DNA of 13,398 bases, from positions 1-13,398 of the forward strand of contig CAZVKB010000077.1 in NCBI GenBank assembly GCA_964627505.1. Reading direction: 5' to 3'. The notes beneath the pieces were generated by a model. It saw only the letters and a list, made by a program, of their open reading frames with translations. It was not told where the DNA came from and did no database searches. Both the position numbers and the translations under genes were made by a program. The first letter of the stretch is position 1. Each line of letters starts with the position of its first letter. This document shows, one piece after another, positions 6,474 through 13,398 of the stretch. The stretch is from JACJWR01 sp964627505 (GTDB lineage: Bacteria; Actinomycetota; Actinomycetes; S36-B12; UBA10799).

Positions 6474-7955
6474 GTGACCAACCTGAAACTTGCCAACACT
6501 TCCCCGCAGACGTGTCGTTGTGACGCCCTGGTGGTGTTCACCGTGCCGCACGGGGACGCATATGAGATCCGCCACGACGGCCTGCTCAGCGAGGAAACCG
6601 CCGCTGCCCTGCACGAACTGCTGAATCCGGTACGCCGCGGCCACACCCCGCCGACGGCGGTAGTGGTGCCTGCTGGCGATGTGGTGCGAGCCGATGTGGT
6701 GGTGTTCGCCCTGGCTGCCGAACTCACCGACGAAGCCATCCGGCAGGCGGCCGGAGTGGCGGTGCGGGCTGTGGCGGACCGCGAGTCCGTCGCCGTACTG
6801 AGTCCGGGTGCCGGTGCTGCTCACACTGCGGCCGCAGCCATGGGGGCACTGCTGGGTAGTTATCGCTTCGCCGCCTACAAAACCGCGGCCGCCGAACAGA
6901 CCACGCTCACCGACCTCACTGTGCTCACGGGGGCTACCCGACGACAAGTGGTCAAGGACACTGTGGCAACCGCGGAACTCACAGCACACGCAGTAGCCGC
7001 CGTGCGGGATCTGGTGAACACCCCACCCGGCGATCTCACACCGGTCGCCCTTGCTGAATACGTGCGCAGAGCCGCCGCCGACACACCGGTGCGGGTGGAG
7101 ACCTGGGATGTCCGCAAATTGGAGCGGATTGGCTTCGGCGGGTTGCTAGCAGTTGGTCAGGGCTCCACCCATCCCCCGGCCCTGGTGCGGATGACGTATC
7201 GTCCGCCGCGCGCAAAATCTCATCTGGCGCTGGTGGGCAAGGGAGTGACGTTCGACTCCGGCGGGCTGTCGTTGAAATCACCCACGGCCATGATCACAAT
7301 GAAGAGCGATATGGCCGGTGCTGCCACGATGGCCATGGTCACGCTGGCGATTGCACGCCTGAAATTACCGGTGCGCATCACTACCTATCTGCCTCTGGCC
7401 GAAAACCTGCCGAGTGGGACCGCGCAGCGGCCAGGCGACGTCATCACCAGCTACAACGGAACCACCATCGAGGTGCTGAACACCGATGCAGAAGGACGGC
7501 TGATTATGGCCGACGCTTTGGCTCGCGCGTGTGAGGATGAGCCCGACTTGATCGTGGATGTGGCTACGCTCACAGGTGCGCAAGTGGTCGCACTCGGTAC
7601 CCACGTGGGTGCGGTGATGGCCAATAGCGACAGGCACCGCGAACAGGCGGTTGCGGCCGCGCACACCGCCGGTGAATTCATGTGGCCCATGCCCTTGCCG
7701 GTGGAGTTGCGGCCTTCGTTGGACTCCAAGATTGCTGATATCGCCAATATCGGCGAACGTATGGGCGGCATGCTGACCGCAGGCGTCTTCCTGCAGGAGT
7801 TTGTTACCCCCGGCGTACCCTGGGTGCATCTGGACATCGCGGGACCCGCCTTCAACGAGCAGGCACCGCGCGGGTACACCCCTAGCGGCGGCACCGGCTT
7901 CGCGGTGCGCACGTTGGTGGCACTTGCGGCAGAAATCGCCGAACGCAGCAGTTGA
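6474..7955 (+). CDS. pepA: Leucyl aminopeptidase, M17 family
   Basis: This is a cytosolic two-metal aminopeptidase that removes N-terminal residues, preferring leucine, and works as a hexamer in known members. From GTG 6474 the protein has 493 residues. All catalytic residues sit at a constant offset of 14 from my recollection of E. coli PepA: metal ligands K256, D261, D279, D338 and E340, plus catalytic K268 and R342. They lie in GKGVTFDSGGLSLK (255-268) and the family signature NTDAEGRL (336-343). The N-terminal domain (1-165) is poorly conserved, as usual. The same gene lies close to the E2 gene in mycobacteria and streptomycetes, where it may turn over peptides independently of the dehydrogenase genes. 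A 156-base gap separates it from lpdA, so it is probably its own transcription unit. In other bacteria PepA can also bind DNA; nothing here tests that. Confidence 0.95.
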   Translation: MTNLKLANTSPQTCRCDALVVFTVPHGDAYEIRHDGLLSEETAAALHELLNPVRRGHTPPTAVVVPAGDVVRADVVVFALAAELTDEAIRQAAGVAVRAVADRESVAVLSPGAGAAHTAAAAMGALLGSYRFAAYKTAAAEQTTLTDLTVLTGATRRQVVKDTVATAELTAHAVAAVRDLVNTPPGDLTPVALAEYVRRAAADTPVRVETWDVRKLERIGFGGLLAVGQGSTHPPALVRMTYRPPRAKSHLALVGKGVTFDSGGLSLKSPTAMITMKSDMAGAATMAMVTLAIARLKLPVRITTYLPLAENLPSGTAQRPGDVITSYNGTTIEVLNTDAEGRLIMADALARACEDEPDLIVDVATLTGAQVVALGTHVGAVMANSDRHREQAVAAAHTAGEFMWPMPLPVELRPSLDSKIADIANIGERMGGMLTAGVFLQEFVTPGVPWVHLDIAGPAFNEQAPRGYTPSGGTGFAVRTLVALAAEIAERSS

Positions 7956-7973
7956 ACCGCGCGCGACGCGGAT

Positions 7974-8020
7974 ACCCACAGCGTTTGTCCAAAGTTATCC
8001 ACAAGGAACTGCCTGTGGGT
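7974..8020 (+). promoter_or_regulatory. Candidate DnaA-binding cluster upstream of lpdA
   Basis: A perfect DnaA box TTATCCACA lies at 7995-8003. TTGTCCAAA at 7985-7993 differs by one base from the actinobacterial form TTGTCCACA, in the same orientation and exactly 10 bases (one helical turn) upstream. The pair is flanked by an 8-base inverted repeat, ACCCACAG at 7974-7981 and CTGTGGGT at 8013-8020. No dnaA, dnaN or AT-rich unwinding region is nearby, so this is not an obvious replication origin. A DnaA-responsive control site for lpdA or a DnaA-titrating site would fit better. Confidence 0.45.
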
Positions 8021-8062
8021 GGCCCAGATGGGGGCAAAGGTGGAAGGATGAGCGCAAAGATC

Positions 8063-8082
8063 TCCCGACACTGAGGTCGGGA
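8063..8082 (+). other. Short perfect hairpin in the lpdA leader
   Basis: TCCCGAC at 8063-8069 and GTCGGGA at 8076-8082 form a perfect 7-bp stem with a 6-base loop, ending 15 bases before the lpdA ribosome site. No T-run follows, so it is not a classical intrinsic terminator. It could be a leader structure, a weak pepA terminator or an operator. Confidence 0.4.
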
Positions 8083-8111
8083 ACAAGCAGATCGGTTGGA
8101 GGGACACCGGC

Positions 8112-9497
8112 GTGAGCGAGTCCGACACACCAGAATTCGACATTGTCATCCTTGGCGGCGGCAGCGGTGGCTATGCCTGCGCCTTGCGGGCATCGCAACT
8201 GGGGCTATCGGTAGCTCTCATCGAACAGGCGGAACTTGGCGGTACATGTCTGCACCGCGGGTGCATTCCCACCAAGGCCCTACTACACGCTGCGGAGGTC
8301 GCTGACGAGGTGCGCGGCAGCGACCATGTCGGGGTCACGTCGACTTTCAGCGGGATCGACATGGCCAAGGTGAACAAGTACAAGGAGAGCGTGGTCGCGC
8401 GCTTGTACAAGGGCCTGCAAGGGCTCGTCGCGAGCCGGGGGGTCACATATGTCGCTGGCACCGGTCGTCTCGTCGCGCCGAACGCTGTGGAGGTCAACGG
8501 ACAGCGCTACGTCGGCCGCAACGTCGTGTTGGCTACGGGTTCCTATGCCCGCACTCTGCCGGGAATCGACATCGGCGGGCTGGTGGTCACCAGCGATCAG
8601 GCTCTGCAACTCGACTGGATTCCGAATCAGGTGATCGTGCTGGGCGGCGGCGTGATCGGGGTGGAGTTCGCCAGCGTGTGGCGTTCTTTCGGTTCCGAGG
8701 TCACCATCCTCGAGGCGCTGCCCAGTCTGGTGCCATCGGAAGACGCTTCCTCTTCGAAGGCTCTGGAGCGGGCGTTCCGCAAGCGTGGTATCAAATTCAG
8801 CACCGGCGTGCGGGTGATGTCGGTGAGTCAAAATTCCCAGGGTGTGGACGTCACGATGGAGACCGGCGACACCTATCACGCCGAGCTACTGCTCGTGGCC
8901 GTCGGCCGCGGACCCAACTCCGCCGGCATGGGCTACGAGGAGCAGGGCATCGCCATGGATCGTGGGTTTGTGCTCACAGATGAACGACTGCGCACCAACG
9001 TGCCCGGGGTGTTCGCCGTGGGTGACATCGTGCCCGGTCTGCAGCTGGCGCACCGCGGTTTCGCCCAAGGCATTTTTGTGGCCGAGGAGGTCGCCAGACT
9101 CGCCCCAGCCGTGTTGGACGAGAAGGGAATTCCGCGCGTCACCTACTGCGAACCGGAAGTGGCCAGTGTGGGTTACAACGAAAACGAGGCCCGGGAACAC
9201 TTCGGTGCGGACAACATCGAGAGTGTGGAATACAACCTCGGCGGCAACGGCAAGAGCCAGATCCTGGGCACTGCCGGCTTCATCAAACTGGTGCGACAAA
9301 AGGATGGACCGGTGGTGGGAGTGCACATGGTGGGATCCCGAGTCGGTGAACAGATCGGCGAAGCCCAGTTGATCTTCTCGTGGGAGGCCTACCCGGAAGA
9401 TGTGGCCGTCCTCCTGCACGCCCACCCCACCCAGAATGAAGCTATGGGAGAGGCCCACATGGCGCTTGCCGGAAAACCGCTGCATGCACACGGCTAA
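8112..9497 (+). CDS. lpdA: Dihydrolipoyl dehydrogenase (E3)
   Basis: This FAD enzyme reoxidises the dihydrolipoyl groups of 2-oxoacid dehydrogenase E2 proteins (and the glycine cleavage H protein), passing electrons to NAD+. The 461-residue protein has the FAD-binding GGGSGG at 15-20, the redox-active disulfide in GGTCLHRGCIPTK (C46 and C51), the NAD-binding GGGVIGVE at 178-185, the second FAD contact FAVGD at 301-305 and the C-terminal dimer motif HAHPTQNE at 436-443, where H438 and E443 form the catalytic pair of the partner subunit. GTG 8112 is chosen because GGAGG at 8098-8102 lies nine bases ahead and the Rossmann fold begins a few residues later. It sits directly before the E2 gene, so E2 and E3 supply is probably coordinated. 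The E1 genes are not in the window. Confidence 0.96.
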   Translation: MSESDTPEFDIVILGGGSGGYACALRASQLGLSVALIEQAELGGTCLHRGCIPTKALLHAAEVADEVRGSDHVGVTSTFSGIDMAKVNKYKESVVARLYKGLQGLVASRGVTYVAGTGRLVAPNAVEVNGQRYVGRNVVLATGSYARTLPGIDIGGLVVTSDQALQLDWIPNQVIVLGGGVIGVEFASVWRSFGSEVTILEALPSLVPSEDASSSKALERAFRKRGIKFSTGVRVMSVSQNSQGVDVTMETGDTYHAELLLVAVGRGPNSAGMGYEEQGIAMDRGFVLTDERLRTNVPGVFAVGDIVPGLQLAHRGFAQGIFVAEEVARLAPAVLDEKGIPRVTYCEPEVASVGYNENEAREHFGADNIESVEYNLGGNGKSQILGTAGFIKLVRQKDGPVVGVHMVGSRVGEQIGEAQLIFSWEAYPEDVAVLLHAHPTQNEAMGEAHMALAGKPLHAHG

Positions 9498-9520
9498 TTT
9501 CCGTCAAGAGCGGTAACGTC

Positions 9521-9562
9521 TCACCCAAAGCACCACACAACCGCACACCACAAGCACCCACC
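9521..9562 (+). promoter_or_regulatory. A/C-rich untranslated leader before sucB
   Basis: In this 42-base stretch 38 bases are A or C, with only three G and one T, which stands out in a genome of this GC content. It lies between the lpdA stop and the GA-rich ribosome site (GAGAGGGAG at 9571-9579) of sucB. A TAACGT at 9514-9519 could be a -10 element, but no good -35 sequence is visible. Such a leader would be almost free of secondary structure; a translation-enhancing role is an inference. Confidence 0.4.
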
Positions 9563-9590
9563 GGAGAACAGAGAGGGAGTGGCTTCCGCC

Positions 9591-11399
9591 ATGTCTGTTG
9601 AAGTGAAGCTGCCGGCTCTTGGCGAAAGCGTGACTGAAGGCACCGTGACGCGCTGGCTCAAGAATGTCGGAGACAGCGTCGCCATGGATGAGCCGCTGCT
9701 GGAGGTGAGCACGGACAAAGTTGACACCGAGATCCCGGCGCCTACCGCCGGTGTGGTGCTAGAGATTCGCGCGGGCGAAGACGATGTCGTGGAAGTGGGT
9801 GGGGTACTCGCAGTGATCGGTGACGCCTCCGAGGCGACGGCGGCACCAGCACCACCTGCACAACCTGCACCGATGGCCGCTGCTGCCCCCGCAGCGGCCG
9901 CGCCACCCCCGCCGATGGGTGCACCCATGGGTACTCTGCCGCCACCGCCCGGCGCTCCGGTAGCTCCGCCTGCGCCGGCGCCAGCGCCGATAGTCCCGGC
10001 AACCGCAACCGCTCCGGCAACCGCCGCTGCGCCGGTTGCTGCCTCGGGGACCGACATCACCCTGCCGGCTTTGGGCGAAAGCGTGACCGAGGGAACTGTC
10101 ACCCGCTGGCTGAAAAGCGTCGGCGACGACGTGGCGATGGATGAACCCCTGCTCGAGGTCAGCACCGACAAGGTCGACACCGAAATCCCCTCGCCGACCG
10201 CCGGCACGCTGCTGGAGATTCGGGTGCAGGAAGACGAGACCGCCGAAGTGGGTGCGGTGCTCGCCGTGGTGGGCGAGGCGGGCGCGGTTGCCACGCCGGC
10301 CGCTGCTCCACCCGCCGCTGCCGCACCTGCGGCCGCTCCGACTGCCGCTCCTCCGCCCGCTGCAGCTGCCGAGCCTGCGGCCGCTCCTGTGCGACCGGTG
10401 GATATGCCTGTGCCAGCCGACGAATCCATGCCGTATGTCACGCCCATCGTGCGCAAGATGGCTAAGCAGGCAGGCGTCGATCTCACCACCATCAAAGGCA
10501 CGGGCGTCGACGGCCGGATCCGGCGCGAAGATGTCGCCGCCGCCGCAACTGGCACCACCCCTGCGGCGCCGTCGGCTCCCACGGCCATCGCACCACCTGC
10601 CGCCGTCAGCGCTCCTGCTGCAGCCGCGTCTGCTGCGACCGCTGCTCCGCCAGTCAGCCACACCCCGATTGTGGCGTCACCGTTACGCGGCACAGAAGTG
10701 AAGCTGCCGCGACTGCGTCGGGTGATCGCCGAACGCATGGTGCAGTCACTGCAAGTTTCCGCTCAACTCACTACGGTGGTTGAGGCCGACGTGACGCGGA
10801 TTGCCCACTTGCGGCAAGAACAGAAGGCCGCTTTCCTCGCCCGGCATGGTGTGAAGTTGAGTTTCCTGCCGTTCTTCGCCTATGCCGCTGTCGAAGCACT
10901 CAAAGCCCACCCTGAAGTGAACGCCTCGCTCGACATGGAATCCGGCACGGTCACTTACCACGGCATCGATAATCTCGGCATGGCTGTGGAAACCGAACGC
11001 GGCCTCCTGGTACCGGTCATCCGGGATGCTGGATCTTTGAGCATCGCGGGTTTGGCGCAGGCCATCGCCGATCTGGCCACCCGCACCCGGGCCAACAAAC
11101 TGTCCCCAGACGATCTGACTGGTGGCACCTTCACGATGACGAACACGGGTAGTCGGGGTGCGCTGTTCGACACTCCGATCATCAATCAGCCGCAGGTGGC
11201 GATTTTGGGGACCGGAGCAGTGGTCAAGCGGCCCGTGGTGGTCGCCGACGCGGACGGCAACGACGCCATCAGTGTGCGGTCCATGGTGTATCTGGCACTG
11301 TCCTATGACCACCGACTGGTTGACGGTGCAGACGCAGCTCGCTACCTCTCGGAGGTCAAGGCGCGGCTGGAAAGCGGCGATTTCCTCAACCAGCTCTAA
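9591..11399 (+). CDS. sucB: 2-oxoacid dehydrogenase E2 component (dihydrolipoamide acyltransferase), two lipoyl domains
   Basis: This is the core acyltransferase of the 2-oxoacid dehydrogenase complex. Of 602 residues, two lipoyl domains come first (about 5-79 and 156-230), with lipoylated lysines K43 and K194 in TDKVDTEIP. The peripheral subunit-binding domain follows at 281-316 (YVTPIVRKMAKQAG onwards), then the catalytic domain from about 371 to the end with SYDHRLVDG, carrying H574 and D578. Ala/Pro-rich swinging-arm linkers (about 81-152, 232-279, 317-362) separate the parts. The actinobacterial family is annotated SucB, but in mycobacteria and corynebacteria the protein serves pyruvate dehydrogenase and is shared with the oxoglutarate enzyme, so dlaT or aceF is an equally fair name. 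ATG 9591 follows GAGAGGGAG; GTG 9579, adding four residues, is the alternative. The lpdA neighbour supplies E3. Confidence 0.95.
   Translation: MSVEVKLPALGESVTEGTVTRWLKNVGDSVAMDEPLLEVSTDKVDTEIPAPTAGVVLEIRAGEDDVVEVGGVLAVIGDASEATAAPAPPAQPAPMAAAAPAAAAPPPPMGAPMGTLPPPPGAPVAPPAPAPAPIVPATATAPATAAAPVAASGTDITLPALGESVTEGTVTRWLKSVGDDVAMDEPLLEVSTDKVDTEIPSPTAGTLLEIRVQEDETAEVGAVLAVVGEAGAVATPAAAPPAAAAPAAAPTAAPPPAAAAEPAAAPVRPVDMPVPADESMPYVTPIVRKMAKQAGVDLTTIKGTGVDGRIRREDVAAAATGTTPAAPSAPTAIAPPAAVSAPAAAASAATAAPPVSHTPIVASPLRGTEVKLPRLRRVIAERMVQSLQVSAQLTTVVEADVTRIAHLRQEQKAAFLARHGVKLSFLPFFAYAAVEALKAHPEVNASLDMESGTVTYHGIDNLGMAVETERGLLVPVIRDAGSLSIAGLAQAIADLATRTRANKLSPDDLTGGTFTMTNTGSRGALFDTPIINQPQVAILGTGAVVKRPVVVADADGNDAISVRSMVYLALSYDHRLVDGADAARYLSEVKARLESGDFLNQL
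9603..9827 (+). repeat. First copy of the internal lipoyl-domain duplication
   Basis: The encoded 75 residues match those of 10056-10280 at 60 positions (80% identity) without gaps. The DNA copies differ at many third codon positions (for example in the TDKVDTEIP codons), so the duplication is old and held by protein-level selection rather than a recent tandem copy. Confidence 0.85.
10056..10280 (+). repeat. Second copy of the internal lipoyl-domain duplication
   Basis: This is the partner of 9603-9827, separated by an Ala/Pro-rich linker. Its lipoyl lysine is K194 of the protein. The differences from copy 1 cluster in the last 30 residues, away from the lipoylated hairpin. Confidence 0.85.
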
Positions 11400-11441
11400 C
11401 CCCACGTGTCGTCACAGCCCGGATCGGACAGAATGTCCCCT

Positions 11442-12332
11442 ATGCGGATTGCCATTGCCGGTTCCTCCGGCCTCATCGGATCAACTGTGACCGCCTCGCT
11501 CCAGGCACATGGTCACGAAGTCGTGCGGCTGGTTCGTCGCGAAGCCTCAGGTCCGGGCGAAATTTCGTGGGATCCGGCTGAAGGCCGCGTCGGCCCCGGT
11601 TTGGAACATACTGATGCGGTGATCAATCTCGCCGGCGCGAATGTCGGCGGCAAACGTTGGACCAAGGCCTACAAGAAGGAGATCCTGGACAGTCGCGTAT
11701 TGGGCACAACAACTTTGGCCACTGCTATGGCCGCGTTGGAGGGTGGTCCACGGGTATTCCTCAACGGTTCGGCAATCGGCTACTACGGAGATGCCGGAAC
11801 CACTCCGCTGACTGAGTCCTCCCCCGCCGGCAGCGGTTTTTTGGCTGATGTCGTGGTGGCTTGGGAAGGTGCCACCACCGCGGCCACCGACGCTGGGATC
11901 CGAGTGGTGGCGCTGCGCACGGGTCTGGTGGTGAGTCCCCGGGGCGGAGCTTTCGGCCGTCTGCTGCCCATCTTCAAATATGGACTCGGGGGTCGAGTGG
12001 GCAGCGGTGACCAGTACTGGTCCTTCATCTCGCTTCGCGACGAGGTGGAGGCGATTCGCTTCTGTCTGGACCATGACGAAATTTCTGGTCCCGTGAACCT
12101 GGTCTCACCGCATGCGGTCACCAACCGGGACATCACCAAGGCAATGTCGGAATTCGTCCGGCGTCCGGCGTTTTTGCCCGTCCCGGCGCTCGCGCTCAAG
12201 GCCACCTTGGGCGAGTTCGCTGACGACATTCTCGCCAGCCAGAACGTGGTACCGACTGTGTTGACGGACGCGGGCTTCGAATGGTCAGACCCGACCATCG
12301 CCGATGCCCTGGCCACCATGCGCTCGGAATAG
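11442..12332 (+). CDS. TIGR01777-family NAD(P)-dependent epimerase-like protein (Rv2216 type)
   Basis: This is a cytoplasmic extended short-chain dehydrogenase/reductase of unknown substrate. The Rossmann motif GSSGLIG is at 7-13, followed by INLAGANVGGKRW (61-73), NGSAIGYYG (108-116), the WE pair (141-142), LRTGLVVS (158-165), a substrate-side loop with SFISLRDEV (194-202) and the C-terminal DUF1731-like part (about 247-292). Length is 296 residues from ATG 11442, where the fold begins directly. ATG 11433 and GTG 11406 are alternatives, and none has a good ribosome site. The stop of sucB is 42 bases upstream, so co-transcription is likely. In mycobacteria the same gene follows the E2 gene and precedes lipB and lipA, which suggests but does not prove a link to lipoate-dependent metabolism. 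Family membership is secure; no function is assigned. Confidence 0.9.
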   Translation: MRIAIAGSSGLIGSTVTASLQAHGHEVVRLVRREASGPGEISWDPAEGRVGPGLEHTDAVINLAGANVGGKRWTKAYKKEILDSRVLGTTTLATAMAALEGGPRVFLNGSAIGYYGDAGTTPLTESSPAGSGFLADVVVAWEGATTAATDAGIRVVALRTGLVVSPRGGAFGRLLPIFKYGLGGRVGSGDQYWSFISLRDEVEAIRFCLDHDEISGPVNLVSPHAVTNRDITKAMSEFVRRPAFLPVPALALKATLGEFADDILASQNVVPTVLTDAGFEWSDPTIADALATMRSE

Positions 12333-12431
12333 ACCGCCGACCGCAAGGTACGTGGGTCAGTAACACCGTCCAATTGCGCGGGCACCCGCACCTGCCGAGG
12401 TTGCGGACAACAACCCCTGGCCCACACATAT

Positions 12432-13289
12432 TCAGGGAGCCGCGGGCCCGCCGGAAGACGCCAGGTACTCGCACACACCGGCAATTACAACGACGACCGC
12501 ATCGGCTGCCGCCGCAGCAGCACGGGCGACCGCCAAGTGGTCGTGTTCGACGGTAGCGATGCCCGTAGCCATGTTTGTGATAGTCGACAATCCGAGCGTG
12601 TCCATGCCGTGCCACGTTGCCCTTATGACTTCCGGCACGGTCGACATACCCACGGCGTCGGCGCCTAGAGTGCGCTGCATACGCACCTCCGCCGCGGTCT
12701 CATAGGTCGGACCCAAGGCCGCCAGGTAGACCCCAGATGCCACATTGTGGCCGTTGGCGTGACCTACCTCCAGGGCCTTTTGCCGCAAGGCTGCAGAGTA
12801 AGCCCGCGACATCGGCACGAAACGAATCGGAGTGTCCGGCGGCAGTGGACCAACGAGCGGGTTGCAGCCCAAGAGGTTGATGTGATCTTCGATCACCATC
12901 AGTTGTCCCACCTGGAATTCCGGGTTCACCCCACCCGCCGCGTTGGTCGCGATGAATGTCGAGACGCCGAGTTCGGCAGCAACGTCGACCCCGAAGGTGA
13001 CATCTGTTGGCGACCACCCTTCATAGAGGTGTACTCGGCCAGAAAACACAATGACCGGCACGCCTGATATGTACCCAAGAATGACGTTTCCCGCATGTCC
13101 GGGAATTGCGGACATCGGCATGTCGGGAATGTCTTGGTACGAGATCACAACCGGGTCGACCACCAGATCGGCCACCGGACCCAGTCCAGAACCGAGCACG
13201 ATGGCGACTTGCGGGGCAATATCGGCGGCGGCGCGCAGCGCATCGGCCGCAGCCCGTGGCGAGCGGGGGTTGCCTGCCATGGTGGTCAT
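12432..13289 (-). CDS. punA: Purine nucleoside phosphorylase, trimeric (PNP class I) type
   Basis: This enzyme splits inosine, guanosine and their deoxy forms with phosphate to the free base and (deoxy)ribose 1-phosphate for purine salvage. The 285-residue protein has the phosphate-binding LGSGLG at 32-37, PGHAGN at 63-68, RVHLYEG at 85-91 with H87, ATNAAGGVN at 114-122 plus VIEDHINLLG at 132-141, GPTYETAAEVR at 193-203, GADAVGMSTVPEV at 209-221 and ITN at 237-239. N239 corresponds to human Asn243, which specifies 6-oxopurines. The ATG at 13289 has AGGAG six bases upstream, which decides against an in-frame ATG 48 bases earlier. The start overlaps the stop of another minus-strand frame (ATGA), so punA is probably the second or a later gene of an operon. 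Its end faces the epimerase-like gene across 99 bases with no clear terminator. Confidence 0.95.
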   Translation of the reverse strand: MTTMAGNPRSPRAAADALRAAADIAPQVAIVLGSGLGPVADLVVDPVVISYQDIPDMPMSAIPGHAGNVILGYISGVPVIVFSGRVHLYEGWSPTDVTFGVDVAAELGVSTFIATNAAGGVNPEFQVGQLMVIEDHINLLGCNPLVGPLPPDTPIRFVPMSRAYSAALRQKALEVGHANGHNVASGVYLAALGPTYETAAEVRMQRTLGADAVGMSTVPEVIRATWHGMDTLGLSTITNMATGIATVEHDHLAVARAAAAAADAVVVVIAGVCEYLASSGGPAAP

Positions 13290-13398
13290 GTTTGTCTCCT
13301 CATCGTCGACGGAACCCGGGTTCCCGGCACTCCCCATCCGATGCCGGCATTGCCCAGACCGTAGGTCACAAGCCCGATGGCAGCGCCGCCGATGCGAA
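13286..13398 (-). CDS. 3' end of an unidentified gene upstream of punA (partial)
   Basis: Reading the minus strand from 13396, 36 codons run without interruption to a TGA at 13288-13286. They encode a Gly-rich hydrophobic stretch (AIGLVTYGLGNAGIGWGVPG) and a short basic tail ending MRRQT. Most third positions are G or C, and the stop shares ATGA with the punA start, the same coupling used elsewhere in this window. That makes a real gene more likely than an untranslated leader. The composition suggests the last transmembrane segment of a membrane protein; I see a loose resemblance to the C terminus of VIT1/CCC1-type metal transporters, but it is too short to assign. Confidence 0.5.
   Translation of the reverse strand, partial: RIGGAAIGLVTYGLGNAGIGWGVPGTRVPSTMRRQT
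13296..13300 (-). promoter_or_regulatory. Ribosome binding site of punA
   Basis: AGGAG on the minus strand, six bases before the ATG at 13289-13287, falls within the last codons of the upstream partial gene and sets the punA start. Confidence 0.75.

Noticed and set aside
6405..6989. The N-terminal extension of about 195 codons in the gcvT frame.
   Set aside because: It is antisense to pepA and has no domain similarity. GcvT of normal length begins at 6404.
7956..8111. A replication origin, given the DnaA-like boxes.
   Set aside because: There are only two good boxes, no AT-rich unwinding element and no dnaA, dnaN, gyrB or parAB neighbours.
9521..10738. A 405-codon minus-strand open frame opposite sucB.
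   Set aside because: It is a low-complexity Ala/Gly/Ser product that mirrors the Ala/Pro-rich linkers and lipoyl repeats of the E2 gene.
12376..12415. Possible terminator hairpins between the epimerase-like gene and punA (GCGG/CCGC around 12378-12389 and GGTTG/CAACC at 12399-12415).
   Set aside because: The stems are only 4-5 bp and neither is followed by a T-run on either strand.

Overview
The window comes from a high-GC actinomycete (Actinomycetota; GC roughly 60-65% judged by eye). Three things support this: the actinobacterial-type E2 with two lipoyl domains, frequent GTG starts, and a gene order that, from memory, parallels the Mycobacterium tuberculosis stretch Rv2207-Rv2216 (cobT, cobS, gcvT, pepB, dlaT, Rv2216). 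It looks chromosomal. I see no mobile element, CRISPR array, tRNA or rRNA.

Region 1 (1-5266, plus strand) is a tightly packed corrinoid operon, cut by the left window edge. In order it holds the C-terminal half of a double ATPase of an ECF transporter, an ECF substrate-binding membrane protein, a fusion of a PhnP-like metallo-hydrolase with CobU, then CobT and CobS. Each gene overlaps the next by 4 or 8 bases. Together they would import a corrinoid and build the lower (nucleotide) loop of adenosylcobalamin: CobU activates adenosylcobinamide, CobT makes alpha-ribazole phosphate, CobS joins the two. No corrin-ring synthesis gene is visible, so salvage is at least part of the job. The final phosphatase (CobC) is absent here, and the uncharacterised hydrolase domain fused to CobU is an interesting candidate for a related step.

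Region 2 (5298-7955) has gcvT on the minus strand, ending 31 bases from the end of cobS, and pepA on the plus strand, divergent from gcvT across a 69-base gap.

Region 3 (7956-12332, plus strand) carries lpdA and the lipoylated E2 gene (sucB/dlaT type), the core of the 2-oxoacid dehydrogenase complexes, followed by a TIGR01777-type NAD(P)-dependent epimerase-like protein. The 156-base gap before lpdA holds a perfect DnaA box, a second near-box one helical turn away, flanking inverted repeats and a small hairpin. The gap before sucB is strikingly A/C-rich.

Region 4 (12432-13398, minus strand) has purine nucleoside phosphorylase. Its ATG overlaps the stop of an upstream minus-strand gene of which only the last 36 codons are in the window.

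The most promising unexplained items are the intact PhnP-type active site fused to CobU and the DnaA-box cluster upstream of lpdA. Most of the remaining content is recognisable actinobacterial housekeeping.
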